In this document: piece by piece, positions 1 through 8,801 of the stretch
Layout of the letters: each line of letters opens with the position of its first letter
Numbering within the stretch: position 1 is the first letter of the stretch
DNA from: Oscillospiraceae bacterium
GTDB lineage: Bacteria; Bacillota; Clostridia; Oscillospirales; Ruminococcaceae
Assembly: GCA_009776305.1 (NCBI GenBank)
Contig: WRLY01000001.1
Span: 434,001 to 498,000, forward strand
Length of the DNA: 64,000 nt
Reading direction: 5' to 3'
Notes under the pieces: generated by a model
The model's input: only the letters and a program-made list of their open reading frames with translations
What the model was told of the DNA's origin: nothing
Database searches by the model: none
Made by a program: the position numbers and the translations under genes

Positions 1-1086
1 ACTCAGGACTATGTTACATGGGGTACTTATGACGCCGCAGGCGTTTTCACCCCTTCTGCCGACCAAGCCAATCCCCCTGCGGGTGCTGTTTCCATTCCTA
101 ACCCCGACGGTTTTCAGGACGCAGTAAACGCGGCTATTCGGGCGGGCGGTATAGACCTCGGCAGTAACAACCCTCTGACGATTACTTTCCCGGCGGGCGC
201 TCCCACTACCGGCACGCCTCCCGTATCGGCTACCGACAGAGTGTCTGCTACCAATACTTTTGCTTTCGACGATAATATTCCGACATTGCACGGCTTGACG
301 TTTACAGCGCCTGCGGGACTTGCGGGCAACAGGGTTGAAGTCAACCTTGCCGTTTCAAGCTCGGCAAGCGCGAGAACCGTCGTCGCGAGATGGTCGGGCG
401 ATGTGCTTACCGTAACCGTTCCCCAGGCGGGAAACCTTACGTTACCAACTGCGGGCGGCGCGACCACTGTGGAAGAAGCGATACAGGAAGCCATAGACGC
501 CGCAGCGCGTGACGACGCAAGGCGCATGATTACAGTTACGGCGACAGGCACTTTCAACGACACCGTGACCGGCGGCACACCCGACGCCAACAACCTTGCA
601 AACTTAATCGGCGGCAGAAACATGAGAATCGGACTGTCGGGCGGTCGTGACAACTTCTACCGTACAATGGCTACCCAAATGAGCACCGTGGTCATGGACG
701 GTGGACGTTTCGCAGGACCGCAAACCGTGCGCGACCTTGACCTTGTATTTATCGACTCGGGCGGGGTAATTTACGGGGAACATGCCGTACACGGCAGACT
801 TTTACTCGGACGTATTGATATCGCGACATTCCAAAACGTCAACGGTCTGCAAGAACACGGAACGTCATACTATAAAGAATCGCTTGCTTCCGGCGCGGCA
901 GAGGTAAAACAGCCCGAAAGCGACGGGGCGGGTGAAATTGTTTCAGGCGCGCTCGAAATGGCAAACGTAGACCTCTCGCAAGAATTTTCCGATATGATTA
1001 TAACCCAGAGAGGATTCCAGGCAAACTCAAGGATTATCACCGTTTCGGATACCATGCTTGAGGAGCTTATAAATCTCAAGAGATAA
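1..1086 (+). CDS. flgE: Flagellar hook protein FlgE, C-terminal part (5' end outside window)
   Basis: The reading frame is open from base 1, so the first 5' codons of the gene lie before the window; 361 residues are visible. The last 80 residues carry the C-terminal signature of hook/rod proteins: GALEMANVDLSQEF, then ITQRGFQANSR and an end in LEELINLKR. FlgE polymerises into the hook that joins the flagellar rod to the filament. The visible N-terminal 200 residues are rich in Ala, Gly, Thr and Asn and probably form the surface-exposed variable hook domains. The next genes are flbD, motA and motB, the usual order after flgE in Clostridia. The FlgE assignment is firm because of this context; a generic hook-basal body protein is the only real alternative. 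Confidence 0.88.
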   Translation, partial: TQDYVTWGTYDAAGVFTPSADQANPPAGAVSIPNPDGFQDAVNAAIRAGGIDLGSNNPLTITFPAGAPTTGTPPVSATDRVSATNTFAFDDNIPTLHGLTFTAPAGLAGNRVEVNLAVSSSASARTVVARWSGDVLTVTVPQAGNLTLPTAGGATTVEEAIQEAIDAAARDDARRMITVTATGTFNDTVTGGTPDANNLANLIGGRNMRIGLSGGRDNFYRTMATQMSTVVMDGGRFAGPQTVRDLDLVFIDSGGVIYGEHAVHGRLLLGRIDIATFQNVNGLQEHGTSYYKESLASGAAEVKQPESDGAGEIVSGALEMANVDLSQEFSDMIITQRGFQANSRIITVSDTMLEELINLKR

Positions 1087-1102
1087 CTTTTTAACCCCTT
1101 TT

Positions 1103-1135
1103 AAGCGGGGGCGGAATTAACGTTCCGCCCCGCTT
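1103..1135 (+). terminator. Hairpin between flgE and flbD (attenuator or processing site)
   Basis: A 13-bp GC-rich inverted repeat (arms 1103-1116 and 1123-1135, one bulged G, 6-nt loop) lies 17 bases after the flgE stop. No T-run follows, so it is more likely an mRNA-stabilising or partial-termination hairpin setting the ratio of abundant hook protein to downstream products than a full terminator. Confidence 0.5.
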
Positions 1136-1194
1136 TCGAGGGTTAAAAAGCTGTTTAGAACAGCTTTTAAAAATAAATGAGGAAACGATATAAA

Positions 1195-1395
1195 ATGATT
1201 GTCTTAACAAAATTGGACGGCAAGGAAATACTCATAAACGAACAGCTTATAGAGGCGGCGCACGAAACGCCTGACACGGTCATTGTAATGAATAACGGAC
1301 ACACCTATATTGTTACCGATACGTTAGACGAAATAATGAGAAAAATTACCGACTTTCGCCGTATGATACGGCGCAGGTCTTGCGGTAACGAATAA
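1195..1395 (+). CDS. flbD: FlbD family flagellar protein
   Basis: This 66-residue protein starts MIVLTKLDGKEILIN, the typical opening of the small FlbD family found after flgE in Firmicutes flagellar operons. The function is not well defined in the family. The ATG at 1195 was chosen over the ATG at 1177 because family members begin MI.LT.LDG and because a GAGGAA element lies upstream of 1195, while nothing ribosome-like precedes 1177. The C-terminus is Arg-rich (RRMIRRRSC). It is not the Caulobacter transcription factor also called FlbD. Confidence 0.82.
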   Translation: MIVLTKLDGKEILINEQLIEAAHETPDTVIVMNNGHTYIVTDTLDEIMRKITDFRRMIRRRSCGNE

Positions 1396-1428
1396 AAGCG
1401 TAAAAACGCTTAAAAGCGGAGGTATCCC

Positions 1429-2199
1429 TTGAATTTAACTATCATTATCGGTTGGGTTATATGTATCGCTCTGGTGGTGTTCGGAATATTCCAGGGCGGA
1501 GAAATAGGAATGTTCCTTGACGTACCCAGTGCCGCGATTACATTCGGCGGTACAATCGGCGCACTCATAGCCACTACGTCGCTCATGCATCTGAAAAAAG
1601 TCGGGAAATTATTCAAAATCTGTATATTCCCGCCAAAATTTGACCCGCGTCAGTACATAAAAGAAATTGTAGAATACGCCACCATAGCAAGAAGTAAAGG
1701 GCTTTTGGCGCTTGAAGAAAGTGCAAACAACGCCAAAGACCCGTTCATGAAACAGGCGCTTATGCTGATTGTTGACGCCAACGACCCCGATAAAGTCCGT
1801 GAAATGCTTGACAGCGCGGTTGACCACACCGCCGAAAGGCACAGCACGGGTTCGTCGTTTTTCGCGCGCGGCGTGTCTCTCGCTCCCGCTTTCGGGATGC
1901 TCGGTACGCTGGTAGGGCTTGTAATCATGCTTAACACCATGCAGGAAAGCCCCGAAACCCTCGGAACGTCTATGGCGGTGGCGATTATAACTACCTTTTA
2001 CGGCTCGCTTGCCGCAAACGTAATTTTTGCCCCCCTTGAAGAAGCTTTGAAAAGCGCCCACGCCGACGAGGAACTCTGTATGAATATTGTAATTGAGGGC
2101 GTTATGTCCATCGCGGCGGGTTCAAACCCGAAATTAATTCAGGAAAAACTTGAATTTATGTTACCGCGCACAGGAAAAAAAGACGAAAAATCGGCGTAA
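1429..2199 (+). CDS. motA: Flagellar motor stator protein MotA
   Basis: A 256-residue inner-membrane protein with four hydrophobic segments (about 1-25, 30-52, 145-170, 180-203). The motif APAFGMLGTLVGLVIML and the following VAIITTFYGSLAANV are the conserved third and fourth MotA helices that line the ion channel with MotB. MotA and MotB form the stator that converts ion flow into torque on FliG. Translation starts at TTG 1429, six bases after GGAGG. It is followed by motB in the usual order. Whether the stator uses H+ or Na+ cannot be decided from this sequence alone. Confidence 0.95.
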   Translation: MNLTIIIGWVICIALVVFGIFQGGEIGMFLDVPSAAITFGGTIGALIATTSLMHLKKVGKLFKICIFPPKFDPRQYIKEIVEYATIARSKGLLALEESANNAKDPFMKQALMLIVDANDPDKVREMLDSAVDHTAERHSTGSSFFARGVSLAPAFGMLGTLVGLVIMLNTMQESPETLGTSMAVAIITTFYGSLAANVIFAPLEEALKSAHADEELCMNIVIEGVMSIAAGSNPKLIQEKLEFMLPRTGKKDEKSA

Positions 2200-2207
2200 T
2201 TAAAGGG

Positions 2208-2284
2208 TTTTACAAAAATAACAAGTTTTTGTAAAAATTTCAAAAACAAAAATAATTGCTTTTTTCTTTATTTTATGATATACT
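2208..2284 (+). promoter_or_regulatory. AT-rich inverted repeat and sigma-A-like promoter before motB
   Basis: An 11-bp inverted repeat (arms 2208-2218 and 2226-2236) follows the motA stop. It is followed by a promoter-like pair, TTGCTT at 2256-2261 and TATACT at 2279-2284 with a 17-bp spacer. A transcript from here would begin a few bases before the AAGGAGAG ribosome site of motB. This suggests that motB and downstream genes can be transcribed separately from motA. Confidence 0.5.
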
Positions 2285-2302
2285 TATTGAAAGGAGAGTC
2301 TG

Positions 2303-3403
2303 ATGAGCAAGAAAAAGAAAGGACCTGAGGTTAAAAAAGGTCTTGACGAATGGTTTGCGACTTATTCCGACATGATTACGCTGCTGTTCTGTTTTTTCGT
2401 TTTGCTCTATGCCTCCTCAACTCAGGACGAAGTAAGGTTTCAGTACATATTTCAGGCGTTCAGTAGCGAGGGCAGGTACATTAACACCATCGTAGGTAAA
2501 GAGCCCGAAACCCCGAGAGAGGGCGATAATACCGAATTCAGCGACGACGTCCCTCCCATTGAACCTGGCGACCAGCACGGTGCTTCGCCCGGACAGACCA
2601 ATCAGCCGTATACTTTTGAGTCGCTGTACGCGGTACTAGCGGATATTGTAGAGGAAAACGACCTCCAGGACTCTATTGAAGTAAGCGCAACGCCGGGGCA
2701 GATGCGGATTCGCCTGCAAAACGATGTTTTGTTTGACGGGGACAGTTACGAGTTAAAACCGCTCGGCAGGCAAGCGCTCGACCTTATTTCCCCCGCAATA
2801 AGCGCAACGCGGGACTACATAGCCTCGGTTCAGGTGCAGGGACATACGGCAGACGTAGGCTCGGTGAATACTGTTATAAACGATTGGGATTTATCGTCCA
2901 TGAGAGCTACTTCGGTAGTAAAATATCTCGACCAAGTTAAAAACATGGTTGACAGCGAAAAGTTCAAAGCCGAGGGCTTTGCCCAGTATGTGCCTATAGC
3001 CCCGAACGATACCCCCGAAGGGCGGGCGCGTAACCGCAGGGTAGAAATAATAATCAACCGCAACAACATGTCGCCCGAAGAGCATCAGTTTGTAGACGAT
3101 ATAATGAAATACGACTACAATCAGCCTATTTTCGACGTGGATTACAAGGGTGACAGAGTAGAACCTCCGGGAACGCCTATAGAAAGCATAATTCACGGAA
3201 TAGTAAGTGACCTTGATGAGCGGTACGGGCATAATCCGTCTGCGGAAGACCCGATTCAGCCGTCAAGTCCTGTAGGACCCGACACGGGAAGCTTAACCTA
3301 TGTGGACGAAAGCGACTTTATGCCGCCCGAGGACGAGGAAAACGGAGCAAGTTCCGCGGCGCAAGCCGCTCCCCCGGCAGAACCTGAGGAAACAGACGAA
3401 TGA
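2303..3403 (+). CDS. motB: Flagellar motor stator protein MotB
   Basis: A 366-residue protein with a basic N-terminus, one membrane helix (about 24-42) and a periplasmic OmpA-like peptidoglycan-binding domain (about 125-250; GHTADVG near 179, RARNRRVEIIINR near 240). The motif TYSDMITLL contains Asp23, the ion-carrying carboxylate of the stator. The protein is longer than usual because of an acidic, Pro-rich tail of about 110 residues after the OmpA domain. The start at ATG 2303 has AAGGAGAG nine bases upstream. The usual next gene, fliL, is absent and fliM follows directly. Confidence 0.95.
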   Translation: MSKKKKGPEVKKGLDEWFATYSDMITLLFCFFVLLYASSTQDEVRFQYIFQAFSSEGRYINTIVGKEPETPREGDNTEFSDDVPPIEPGDQHGASPGQTNQPYTFESLYAVLADIVEENDLQDSIEVSATPGQMRIRLQNDVLFDGDSYELKPLGRQALDLISPAISATRDYIASVQVQGHTADVGSVNTVINDWDLSSMRATSVVKYLDQVKNMVDSEKFKAEGFAQYVPIAPNDTPEGRARNRRVEIIINRNNMSPEEHQFVDDIMKYDYNQPIFDVDYKGDRVEPPGTPIESIIHGIVSDLDERYGHNPSAEDPIQPSSPVGPDTGSLTYVDESDFMPPEDEENGASSAAQAAPPAEPEETDE

Positions 3404-3493
3404 GCACTCCCCCGATTACGTTAGTTTCGGGAAACGCCGAAGTTATTCATTACTAACGATTAATTGTTCATTATAAAAGCGAGGTGATTTGGT

Positions 3494-4486
3494 TTGGCGG
3501 ATGTGTTGACGCAGGAAGAAATAGACGCCATGCTAAGTAGCGCCCAGTCGGGCGGTTCAATTGCCGTAGCGGAAAAACCCGTTGATATTAAGGAATATGA
3601 CTTTCGCTCGCCTAAAAAATTCACCAAAGAGCGCATAAAAACTTTAGACAGTATATTTGACAACTATGCAAGACTGCTTTCGTCATATCTGACGGGACTT
3701 TTGCGGCTTTACTGTAAAGTCACCTTAGCCTCAATCGAGGAACAGAAGTATTTTGAATTTAATAATGCGTTGCCGGATTACGTTATGATGGGAATGGCGG
3801 AGCTTCGCATACAGGACGACGAGGTTGAGGACTTAAACGTTATAGTACAGTTTTCAAACTCATTGACATACATAATGATAGACCGACTTTTAGGCGGCGC
3901 GGGGGAATATAAGGATACCGACCGTGAGTTTACCGAAATCGAGGTAAGCGTCATGGAGAATATAGTCAAAAACACACTCGCGCTTATGAAAGAGCCGTGG
4001 GGAACTTTTGTTGAGGTTGAGCCGGTGCTTGACGCTATCGAAACAAACTCGAGAGTTATTTCTTCCGCAGGGTACGACGACACCATGATTATCTGCGTAC
4101 TTGAAATAATGATAACTGAAACCAAGGCACTGATTACGGTATGTATGCCCGCGATTGGGCTTGACGAAATCATGCAGAAATACACCACGCGGCAGACCCG
4201 CTCAGGACGAAAAATCGACGCCGGCAGGGAAAAAGAGCGTAGAGGCAATATATTTGACGGCGTGACCCATACAGCGCTTGACATTACGGCGGTACTCGGC
4301 GAGGTAGACCTTGATATGCTTGATGTTTTAAGGCTTCAGGTAAATGATATAATCCCTTTAGGCAAAAGCATAGAAAGCAATATAAATCTCACCGTCGGCG
4401 GCAAAAGATGGTTCGACGGCAAAATGGGAATTTTTAACAATAAAAAAGCCGTGAAAATAGAAAACGTTTTCGGAATGGAGCTTTAA
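3494..4486 (+). CDS. fliM: Flagellar switch protein FliM
   Basis: A 330-residue C-ring switch protein. The N-terminal LTQEEIDAMLSS (residues 5-16) is the CheY-P docking peptide, the middle CheC-like domain spans about 50-230, and the C-terminal SpoA domain ends GGKRWFDGKMGIFNNKKAVK. FliM sets the rotation direction together with FliG and FliY/FliN. Translation starts at TTG 3494, seven bases after GAGGTG. The neighbouring fliY and cheY support the call. Confidence 0.95.
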   Translation: MADVLTQEEIDAMLSSAQSGGSIAVAEKPVDIKEYDFRSPKKFTKERIKTLDSIFDNYARLLSSYLTGLLRLYCKVTLASIEEQKYFEFNNALPDYVMMGMAELRIQDDEVEDLNVIVQFSNSLTYIMIDRLLGGAGEYKDTDREFTEIEVSVMENIVKNTLALMKEPWGTFVEVEPVLDAIETNSRVISSAGYDDTMIICVLEIMITETKALITVCMPAIGLDEIMQKYTTRQTRSGRKIDAGREKERRGNIFDGVTHTALDITAVLGEVDLDMLDVLRLQVNDIIPLGKSIESNINLTVGGKRWFDGKMGIFNNKKAVKIENVFGMEL

Positions 4487-4616
4487 CGCCGGAGCGGCAG
4501 CCCTCGTTTTCAAAAGGCGTAAGAAGTCAGTTTCTTACCTGTTTAGCGCAGACTATAATCTTGTAAAACAGTTATAACATATATAACAGAAACCAAGGGA
4601 AAGGATAATCTCTTAT

Positions 4617-5795
4617 ATGGCATTGACCGAACTTACTGAAATGCAGAGAGACGCAATCGCGGAAGTCATGAATATAAGCATGGGCAACGCCGCGACCGCC
4701 GCGTCGGAACTGTTGAGCGCTAAGGTCTGGATTACCACCCCGCGCGTTTCTATACAAAAAGCCGAGACGCTCCGCGACGAATCGCTTGAACCTGCTATAT
4801 GCGTAAAAATCGTGTATGTCAAGGGTATTTCAGGCACAAATATGATGATTTTTAAGCAGGACGATGTTCAGCTTATTTTGAATCAGCTTATGGGACAGCC
4901 GCTTGAAGTCACTCCCGACTTTGAGTTTGACGAGTTGAATATAAGCGCTGTCAGCGAGGTTATGAACCAGATGATGGGTTCGTCCGCCACCGCTTTGTCG
5001 AATTTTTTGGGAACACAGGTAGACATTTCGGTGCCCACGCCGTATATAATGAATGAGATAAGGCTTTCAGACATTCACGATTACGATACTGACGAGGACG
5101 TTGTAGCCATTACCTTTGATATTACAATAGAGGGGGTAATAAAGTCTGAGTATGTGTCGGTCATGAGCCTTGAATTGGCGGAGGTTATATGCAATAAGAT
5201 GCTTGAGCCCGAACCGGAAGAGCCCGAGCCGGCAGTACCGGAACCCGCGCCTGCCGCCGCGCCCTCTCCGCCGCCGCAACAGCAGCCCCAGCAACCCGCG
5301 GCACAACCGAATTACGGGCAGCCTCCTCCCCCGCCGCCCGCAACCGCTTTCGGAGGAGCGCCTCCCCAACCCGGTGCACTTCCCCCGCCCGGTGCAATGC
5401 CATCTCCTTATGGGTACGGATACCCGCCGCCCGGCTACGGCTACGGGGCGCCACCCGGACAGCCGATTAATATACAAAACGCACAGCTTCATCAGTTTGA
5501 AGCCCCACAGTTCAATCTTCCCGGAGAGCAAGGGGATAACCTTAATCTGCTTTTAGGCGTTCCGCTACAGATTGCGGTCGAAATCGGAACAGCCAAGCGC
5601 AAGGTAAAGGAAATCCTTGAATTTACACAAGGCACGATTATCGAGCTTGAAAGACAGGCGGGCGCGCCGGTCGATGTAGTGGTAAACGGCAATCTAATCG
5701 CGAGAGGTGACGTCGTGGTTATAGACGATAACTTTGCGGTCAGAATAACCGAGATTTTAAAATCAAAATTTATGGATTCATTAGGTAAGGAGTAA
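4617..5795 (+). CDS. fliY: Flagellar switch protein FliY (CheC-like phosphatase plus FliN domain)
   Basis: A 392-residue switch protein. The N-terminal half has two copies of the CheC-type phosphatase signature (D/S, three residues, E, two residues, N): one near residue 12 (DAIAEVMN) and one near residue 105 (SAVSEVMN), both apparently intact. A long Pro/Gln/Gly-rich linker (about 200-295) follows, then a C-terminal FliN/SpoA domain (about 305-392). In Bacillus, FliY dephosphorylates CheY-P at the switch and substitutes for FliN. The compositional bias of the linker produces long open frames on the other strand that are not genes. Confidence 0.93.
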   Translation: MALTELTEMQRDAIAEVMNISMGNAATAASELLSAKVWITTPRVSIQKAETLRDESLEPAICVKIVYVKGISGTNMMIFKQDDVQLILNQLMGQPLEVTPDFEFDELNISAVSEVMNQMMGSSATALSNFLGTQVDISVPTPYIMNEIRLSDIHDYDTDEDVVAITFDITIEGVIKSEYVSVMSLELAEVICNKMLEPEPEEPEPAVPEPAPAAAPSPPPQQQPQQPAAQPNYGQPPPPPPATAFGGAPPQPGALPPPGAMPSPYGYGYPPPGYGYGAPPGQPINIQNAQLHQFEAPQFNLPGEQGDNLNLLLGVPLQIAVEIGTAKRKVKEILEFTQGTIIELERQAGAPVDVVVNGNLIARGDVVVIDDNFAVRITEILKSKFMDSLGKE

Positions 5796-5801
5796 TCACA
5801 A

Positions 5802-6164
5802 ATGGACAAGAAAATTTTACTTGTTGACGATGCGGCTTTTATGAGAATGCTCATAAAGGACACCTTGACAAAGAACGGCTACACTAATATTCTCGAAGCC
5901 GCTGACGGAGCTATTGCCTGTCAGGTTTACGATGCTGAGAAACCCGACCTTGTGGTCATGGACATTACCATGCCTAACATGACGGGTATTGAGGCTTTAG
6001 CGGCAATTAAAGGCAAAAACCCTGCCGCTAAGGTGATTATGTGTTCGGCTATGGGACAGGAGGCAATGGTTGTCGAGGCTATTAAACTCGGCGCTCTTGA
6101 CTTCATAGTGAAACCCTTTAAGCCTGACAGAATTCTTCAGACCGTTGGTAAGATTCTCGGGTAA
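5802..6164 (+). CDS. cheY: Chemotaxis response regulator CheY
   Basis: A 120-residue single-domain receiver. Asp9 and Asp10 bind Mg2+, Asp54 (VVMDITMP) is the phosphorylation site, Ser82 takes the switch Thr/Ser position and Lys104 (VKPF) is the conserved lysine. CheY-P binds the FliM N-terminus and changes rotation. The gene starts six bases after fliY, its phosphatase partner, and is followed by fliO; the order fliM-fliY-cheY-fliO matches Bacillus and Clostridia. Confidence 0.95.
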   Translation: MDKKILLVDDAAFMRMLIKDTLTKNGYTNILEAADGAIACQVYDAEKPDLVVMDITMPNMTGIEALAAIKGKNPAAKVIMCSAMGQEAMVVEAIKLGALDFIVKPFKPDRILQTVGKILG

Positions 6165-6219
6165 ACCCCCTGTTATTATTAAATGGTTTACATATTGTAA
6201 ACGGGGGCGGTAAAAAATT

Positions 6220-6681
6220 ATGAATTGGCTTCAAGTCATTATTTCCTTAATCGGGGTAATAGGGCTGATTTTCCTGTTGTTTTACCTTTTGAGGAAAATT
6301 AACAAGCAGGTCGCGACGACAAGCGGTAGCAAACTGAAAATAATCGACAGGGCGGCTACGGGCAGGGATTCTTCGTTGCTTGTAGTCAGTGTAGGCGGAA
6401 AGCTTATGTTGCTCGGCGTAAGTTCGGGCAAAATGACGGGAAATATAGAAAAAATTTGCGATTTAGACCTCAGCGAGGAGGAATATTTCGGACCGGAAGA
6501 CCAAACGGACAAGCCCGGTTTGAATTTTTCCGACGTGTTGAGCAATATCATGGTTTTTGGCGCGAAAAAGCGCGAATTGACCGAAAAAAAAACCAAAGGT
6601 GAGAGCCGTTCGCAAGGCGAAGGAGAGGAAGATACCGTTGAATCGGATAATCAAAAAAGCAATGAGGGAGAAAGGCTCTAA
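6220..6681 (+). CDS. fliO: Flagellar export protein FliO (FliZ-like)
   Basis: A 153-residue protein with one N-terminal membrane helix (about 5-24), then a small beta-rich domain (LKIIDRAATGRDSSLLVVSV and GGKLMLLGVS) typical of FliO/FliZ, and a charged Lys/Glu/Ser-rich tail. FliO helps assemble the FliP ring of the flagellar type III export gate. It lies directly before fliP, and its last 44 bases overlap the proposed fliP start. Confidence 0.85.
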   Translation: MNWLQVIISLIGVIGLIFLLFYLLRKINKQVATTSGSKLKIIDRAATGRDSSLLVVSVGGKLMLLGVSSGKMTGNIEKICDLDLSEEEYFGPEDQTDKPGLNFSDVLSNIMVFGAKKRELTEKKTKGESRSQGEGEEDTVESDNQKSNEGERL

Positions 6682-7645
6682 GCGAAAGGAAAAGCTTAAA
6701 GCCGTAAGAACCAAACTCTTTATTCGCTTTTTCGCGTCCCTTGCCTTAACTGCGGCGTTATTTTCAGTCGTTTTTGCTTTAAACCACTCTTTGAGTTCTT
6801 ATGCGGCGGAAGGCTCTTTTGAAACAGGGCTGATAAACGAGAGCGATGTGTCTAATCTTTCGCCTGAAGCGGTACAGCAGACCAACCCCGACTCAGAGCT
6901 TGCCCCGAACGAAAGCAGTGTGCTTTACGATATGATTGGCGTGGATGCCTCACAGCCGCTTGAAATCCTGTTATTAATAACAATCATTTCAATCGCGCCG
7001 TCGATTCTGCTGATGATGACCTGCTTTACGCGGATTATCATTGTGTTTAGTTTTATGCGAAACGCTATGGCGACCCAGCAGACGCCGCCGAACCAGGTTT
7101 TAGTGGGGCTTGCGTTATTTTTAACAATATTCATCATGTGGCCTGTTTTTACCCAAATCAATCAAGTCGCTTTCCAGCCTTATTCCGACGGCGAAATAAC
7201 CACATGGGAAGCCGTTGAGCTTGCGGGTGAGCCTTTAAAGACCTTTATGTTAAAACAGACGTCGCCTAGCACCATGTCGTTTTTCCTTGATTTAGCTGAC
7301 GCGGTGGTGTATACGCCCGAAACGGCGGATTCCGACCAGCCTGTTGAAGCCGACATACGAAACACCGAAATAACCCTTGATAATTATCAGGAGCAAATCG
7401 GGTTTCAAGTGGCTGTCCCCGCCTTTATGCTCAGTGAGCTTTCGCGGGCGTTTCAGATGGGATTTATGATTTTCGTGCCGTTTTTAATAATAGATATAGT
7501 TGTGGCGAGTACCCTCATGTCAATGGGTATGATGATGTTGCCGCCTGCCATGATTTCAATGCCGTTTAAAATCATGCTGTTTGTGTTGGTTGACGGCTGG
7601 CAGTTAATGGTTGAAAGCATAGCGACGTCGTTCAATATAAGTTAA
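6638..7645 (+). CDS. fliP: Flagellar export gate protein FliP
   Basis: A 335-residue protein if translation begins at TTG 6638, which has AGGAGAGGAA just upstream; an in-frame GTG at 6599 lacks this. The N-terminus has a basic stretch, a hydrophobic segment (about 30-50) and a likely signal cleavage site near SSYAAEG, as in other FliP proteins. The core motifs TCFTRIIIVFSFMRNA and VDGWQLMVESIA are present. It is longer than most FliP proteins (about 220-260) because of the N-terminus and an extra segment of about 25 residues (VVYTPETADSDQPVEADIRN) before the last two helices. FliP forms the export gate with FliQ and FliR. Confidence 0.93.
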   Translation: MNRIIKKAMREKGSKRKEKLKAVRTKLFIRFFASLALTAALFSVVFALNHSLSSYAAEGSFETGLINESDVSNLSPEAVQQTNPDSELAPNESSVLYDMIGVDASQPLEILLLITIISIAPSILLMMTCFTRIIIVFSFMRNAMATQQTPPNQVLVGLALFLTIFIMWPVFTQINQVAFQPYSDGEITTWEAVELAGEPLKTFMLKQTSPSTMSFFLDLADAVVYTPETADSDQPVEADIRNTEITLDNYQEQIGFQVAVPAFMLSELSRAFQMGFMIFVPFLIIDIVVASTLMSMGMMMLPPAMISMPFKIMLFVLVDGWQLMVESIATSFNIS

Positions 7646-7679
7646 TAACCCGATGAAAAATTAATGAAAGCGTGATTTT

Positions 7680-7952
7680 ATGACCCAGGAAGCGGTAATG
7701 GAAATCTTCACCGAGGCTGTGGCACTGGCATTGAAAATCGCCGCGCCAATGCTGTTAATAGCTATGCTGGTGGGTTTGATTATAGCCATTTTGCAGGCGG
7801 CGACGCAGGTGCATGAGCAGACGCTGACCTTTGCCCCGAAAGCCGTGGCAATTACCTTAGCTCTCCTTGCGGCAGGTCCTTGGATTACAAACGAAATCAT
7901 AGATTTTATGAGATACATATTCGGTTTAATGTCAAGCATGGAACTTGCGTAG
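7680..7952 (+). CDS. fliQ: Flagellar export gate protein FliQ
   Basis: A 90-residue protein with two membrane helices (about 17-38 and 52-75) and the FliQ motif ILQAATQVHEQTLTFAPK between them. FliQ packs around the FliP/FliR core of the export gate. It sits between fliP and fliR, with three bases separating it from fliR, so the two are probably translated in a coupled way. Confidence 0.95.
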   Translation: MTQEAVMEIFTEAVALALKIAAPMLLIAMLVGLIIAILQAATQVHEQTLTFAPKAVAITLALLAAGPWITNEIIDFMRYIFGLMSSMELA

Positions 7953-7955
7953 TTT

Positions 7956-8744
7956 ATGGAACAATTATGGAATCTTATAATATATAATTTTGTAGGCTGT
8001 TTGCTTGTTTTTGTCCGCATTACAGGGATTTTCACCTTTAATCCCATATTCGGGCGGCAAAATGTGCCTATGCGAGTGCGGGTTATGATGGCTATGACGC
8101 TGTCGGTCTGCGTGTTAGCGGGAATGGGAGGCACAACCGGCTTTATACCGCAAAGCGTGCCGGGTTTTGTGTTTATTCTTATTACCGAGGCGCTTTTGGG
8201 ACTCGTTTTCGGGTTCATGACCAATCTCATTCTGACTGTCCTGATTTATGCGGGCGAGGTCACGGATAATAAAATCGGACTTGCAATGGCAAACGTAATG
8301 GACCCCGGTAGCGGAATACAAATGCCCCTTTTCGCCAACCTATACTATTATTTATTTATACTTTATTTTTTTGTGACGGGCGGTCATCTTGAATACATAA
8401 GGCTTTTCGTTTTGTCTTATGATATAATTCCCATAGGCTTTCAGATAAATCTGACCACGGTAGCCTTAAGCTATAACATAGTTTTGTTTTTAGGCACGGT
8501 TTTGACGCTGGCTTTAAAGCTTGCCATACCGGTTGTAGCCGCAGGATTGATTGTTGAAATCTGCGTCGGGGTTATTATGAAAGCTGTTCCCACCATTCAG
8601 GTTTTTGTCATAAATATTCAGCTTAAAATCCTTGTAGGAATTCTTGTTATATTCGCGTTAGCAGGACCTATTTCAAGCTTTATTGATATGCTTCTCGGAG
8701 TGCTGTGGGAGAATTTATACGCGATTTTATATAATTTCATATAA
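7956..8744 (+). CDS. fliR: Flagellar export gate protein FliR
   Basis: A 262-residue integral membrane protein with several helices and the FliR motifs VRITGIFTFNPIFGRQNVP near the N-terminus and VEICVGVIMKAVPTIQVFVI near residue 205. FliR completes the FliP5-Q4-R1 export gate. The order fliP-fliQ-fliR-flhB-flhA is the standard export-gate cluster. Confidence 0.95.
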   Translation: MEQLWNLIIYNFVGCLLVFVRITGIFTFNPIFGRQNVPMRVRVMMAMTLSVCVLAGMGGTTGFIPQSVPGFVFILITEALLGLVFGFMTNLILTVLIYAGEVTDNKIGLAMANVMDPGSGIQMPLFANLYYYLFILYFFVTGGHLEYIRLFVLSYDIIPIGFQINLTTVALSYNIVLFLGTVLTLALKLAIPVVAAGLIVEICVGVIMKAVPTIQVFVINIQLKILVGILVIFALAGPISSFIDMLLGVLWENLYAILYNFI

Positions 8745-8801
8745 CAGATGTTTCCGCGAACCTTTAGCCGTCGGGAACTTCTGAAAAAGGATTGATTAAA
8801 T

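Noticed and set aside
5067-5531. Long minus-strand open frames within fliY
   Set aside because: They mirror the Pro/Gln-rich linker of fliY; composition bias, no ribosome site and Arg/Gly-rich products indicate shadows.
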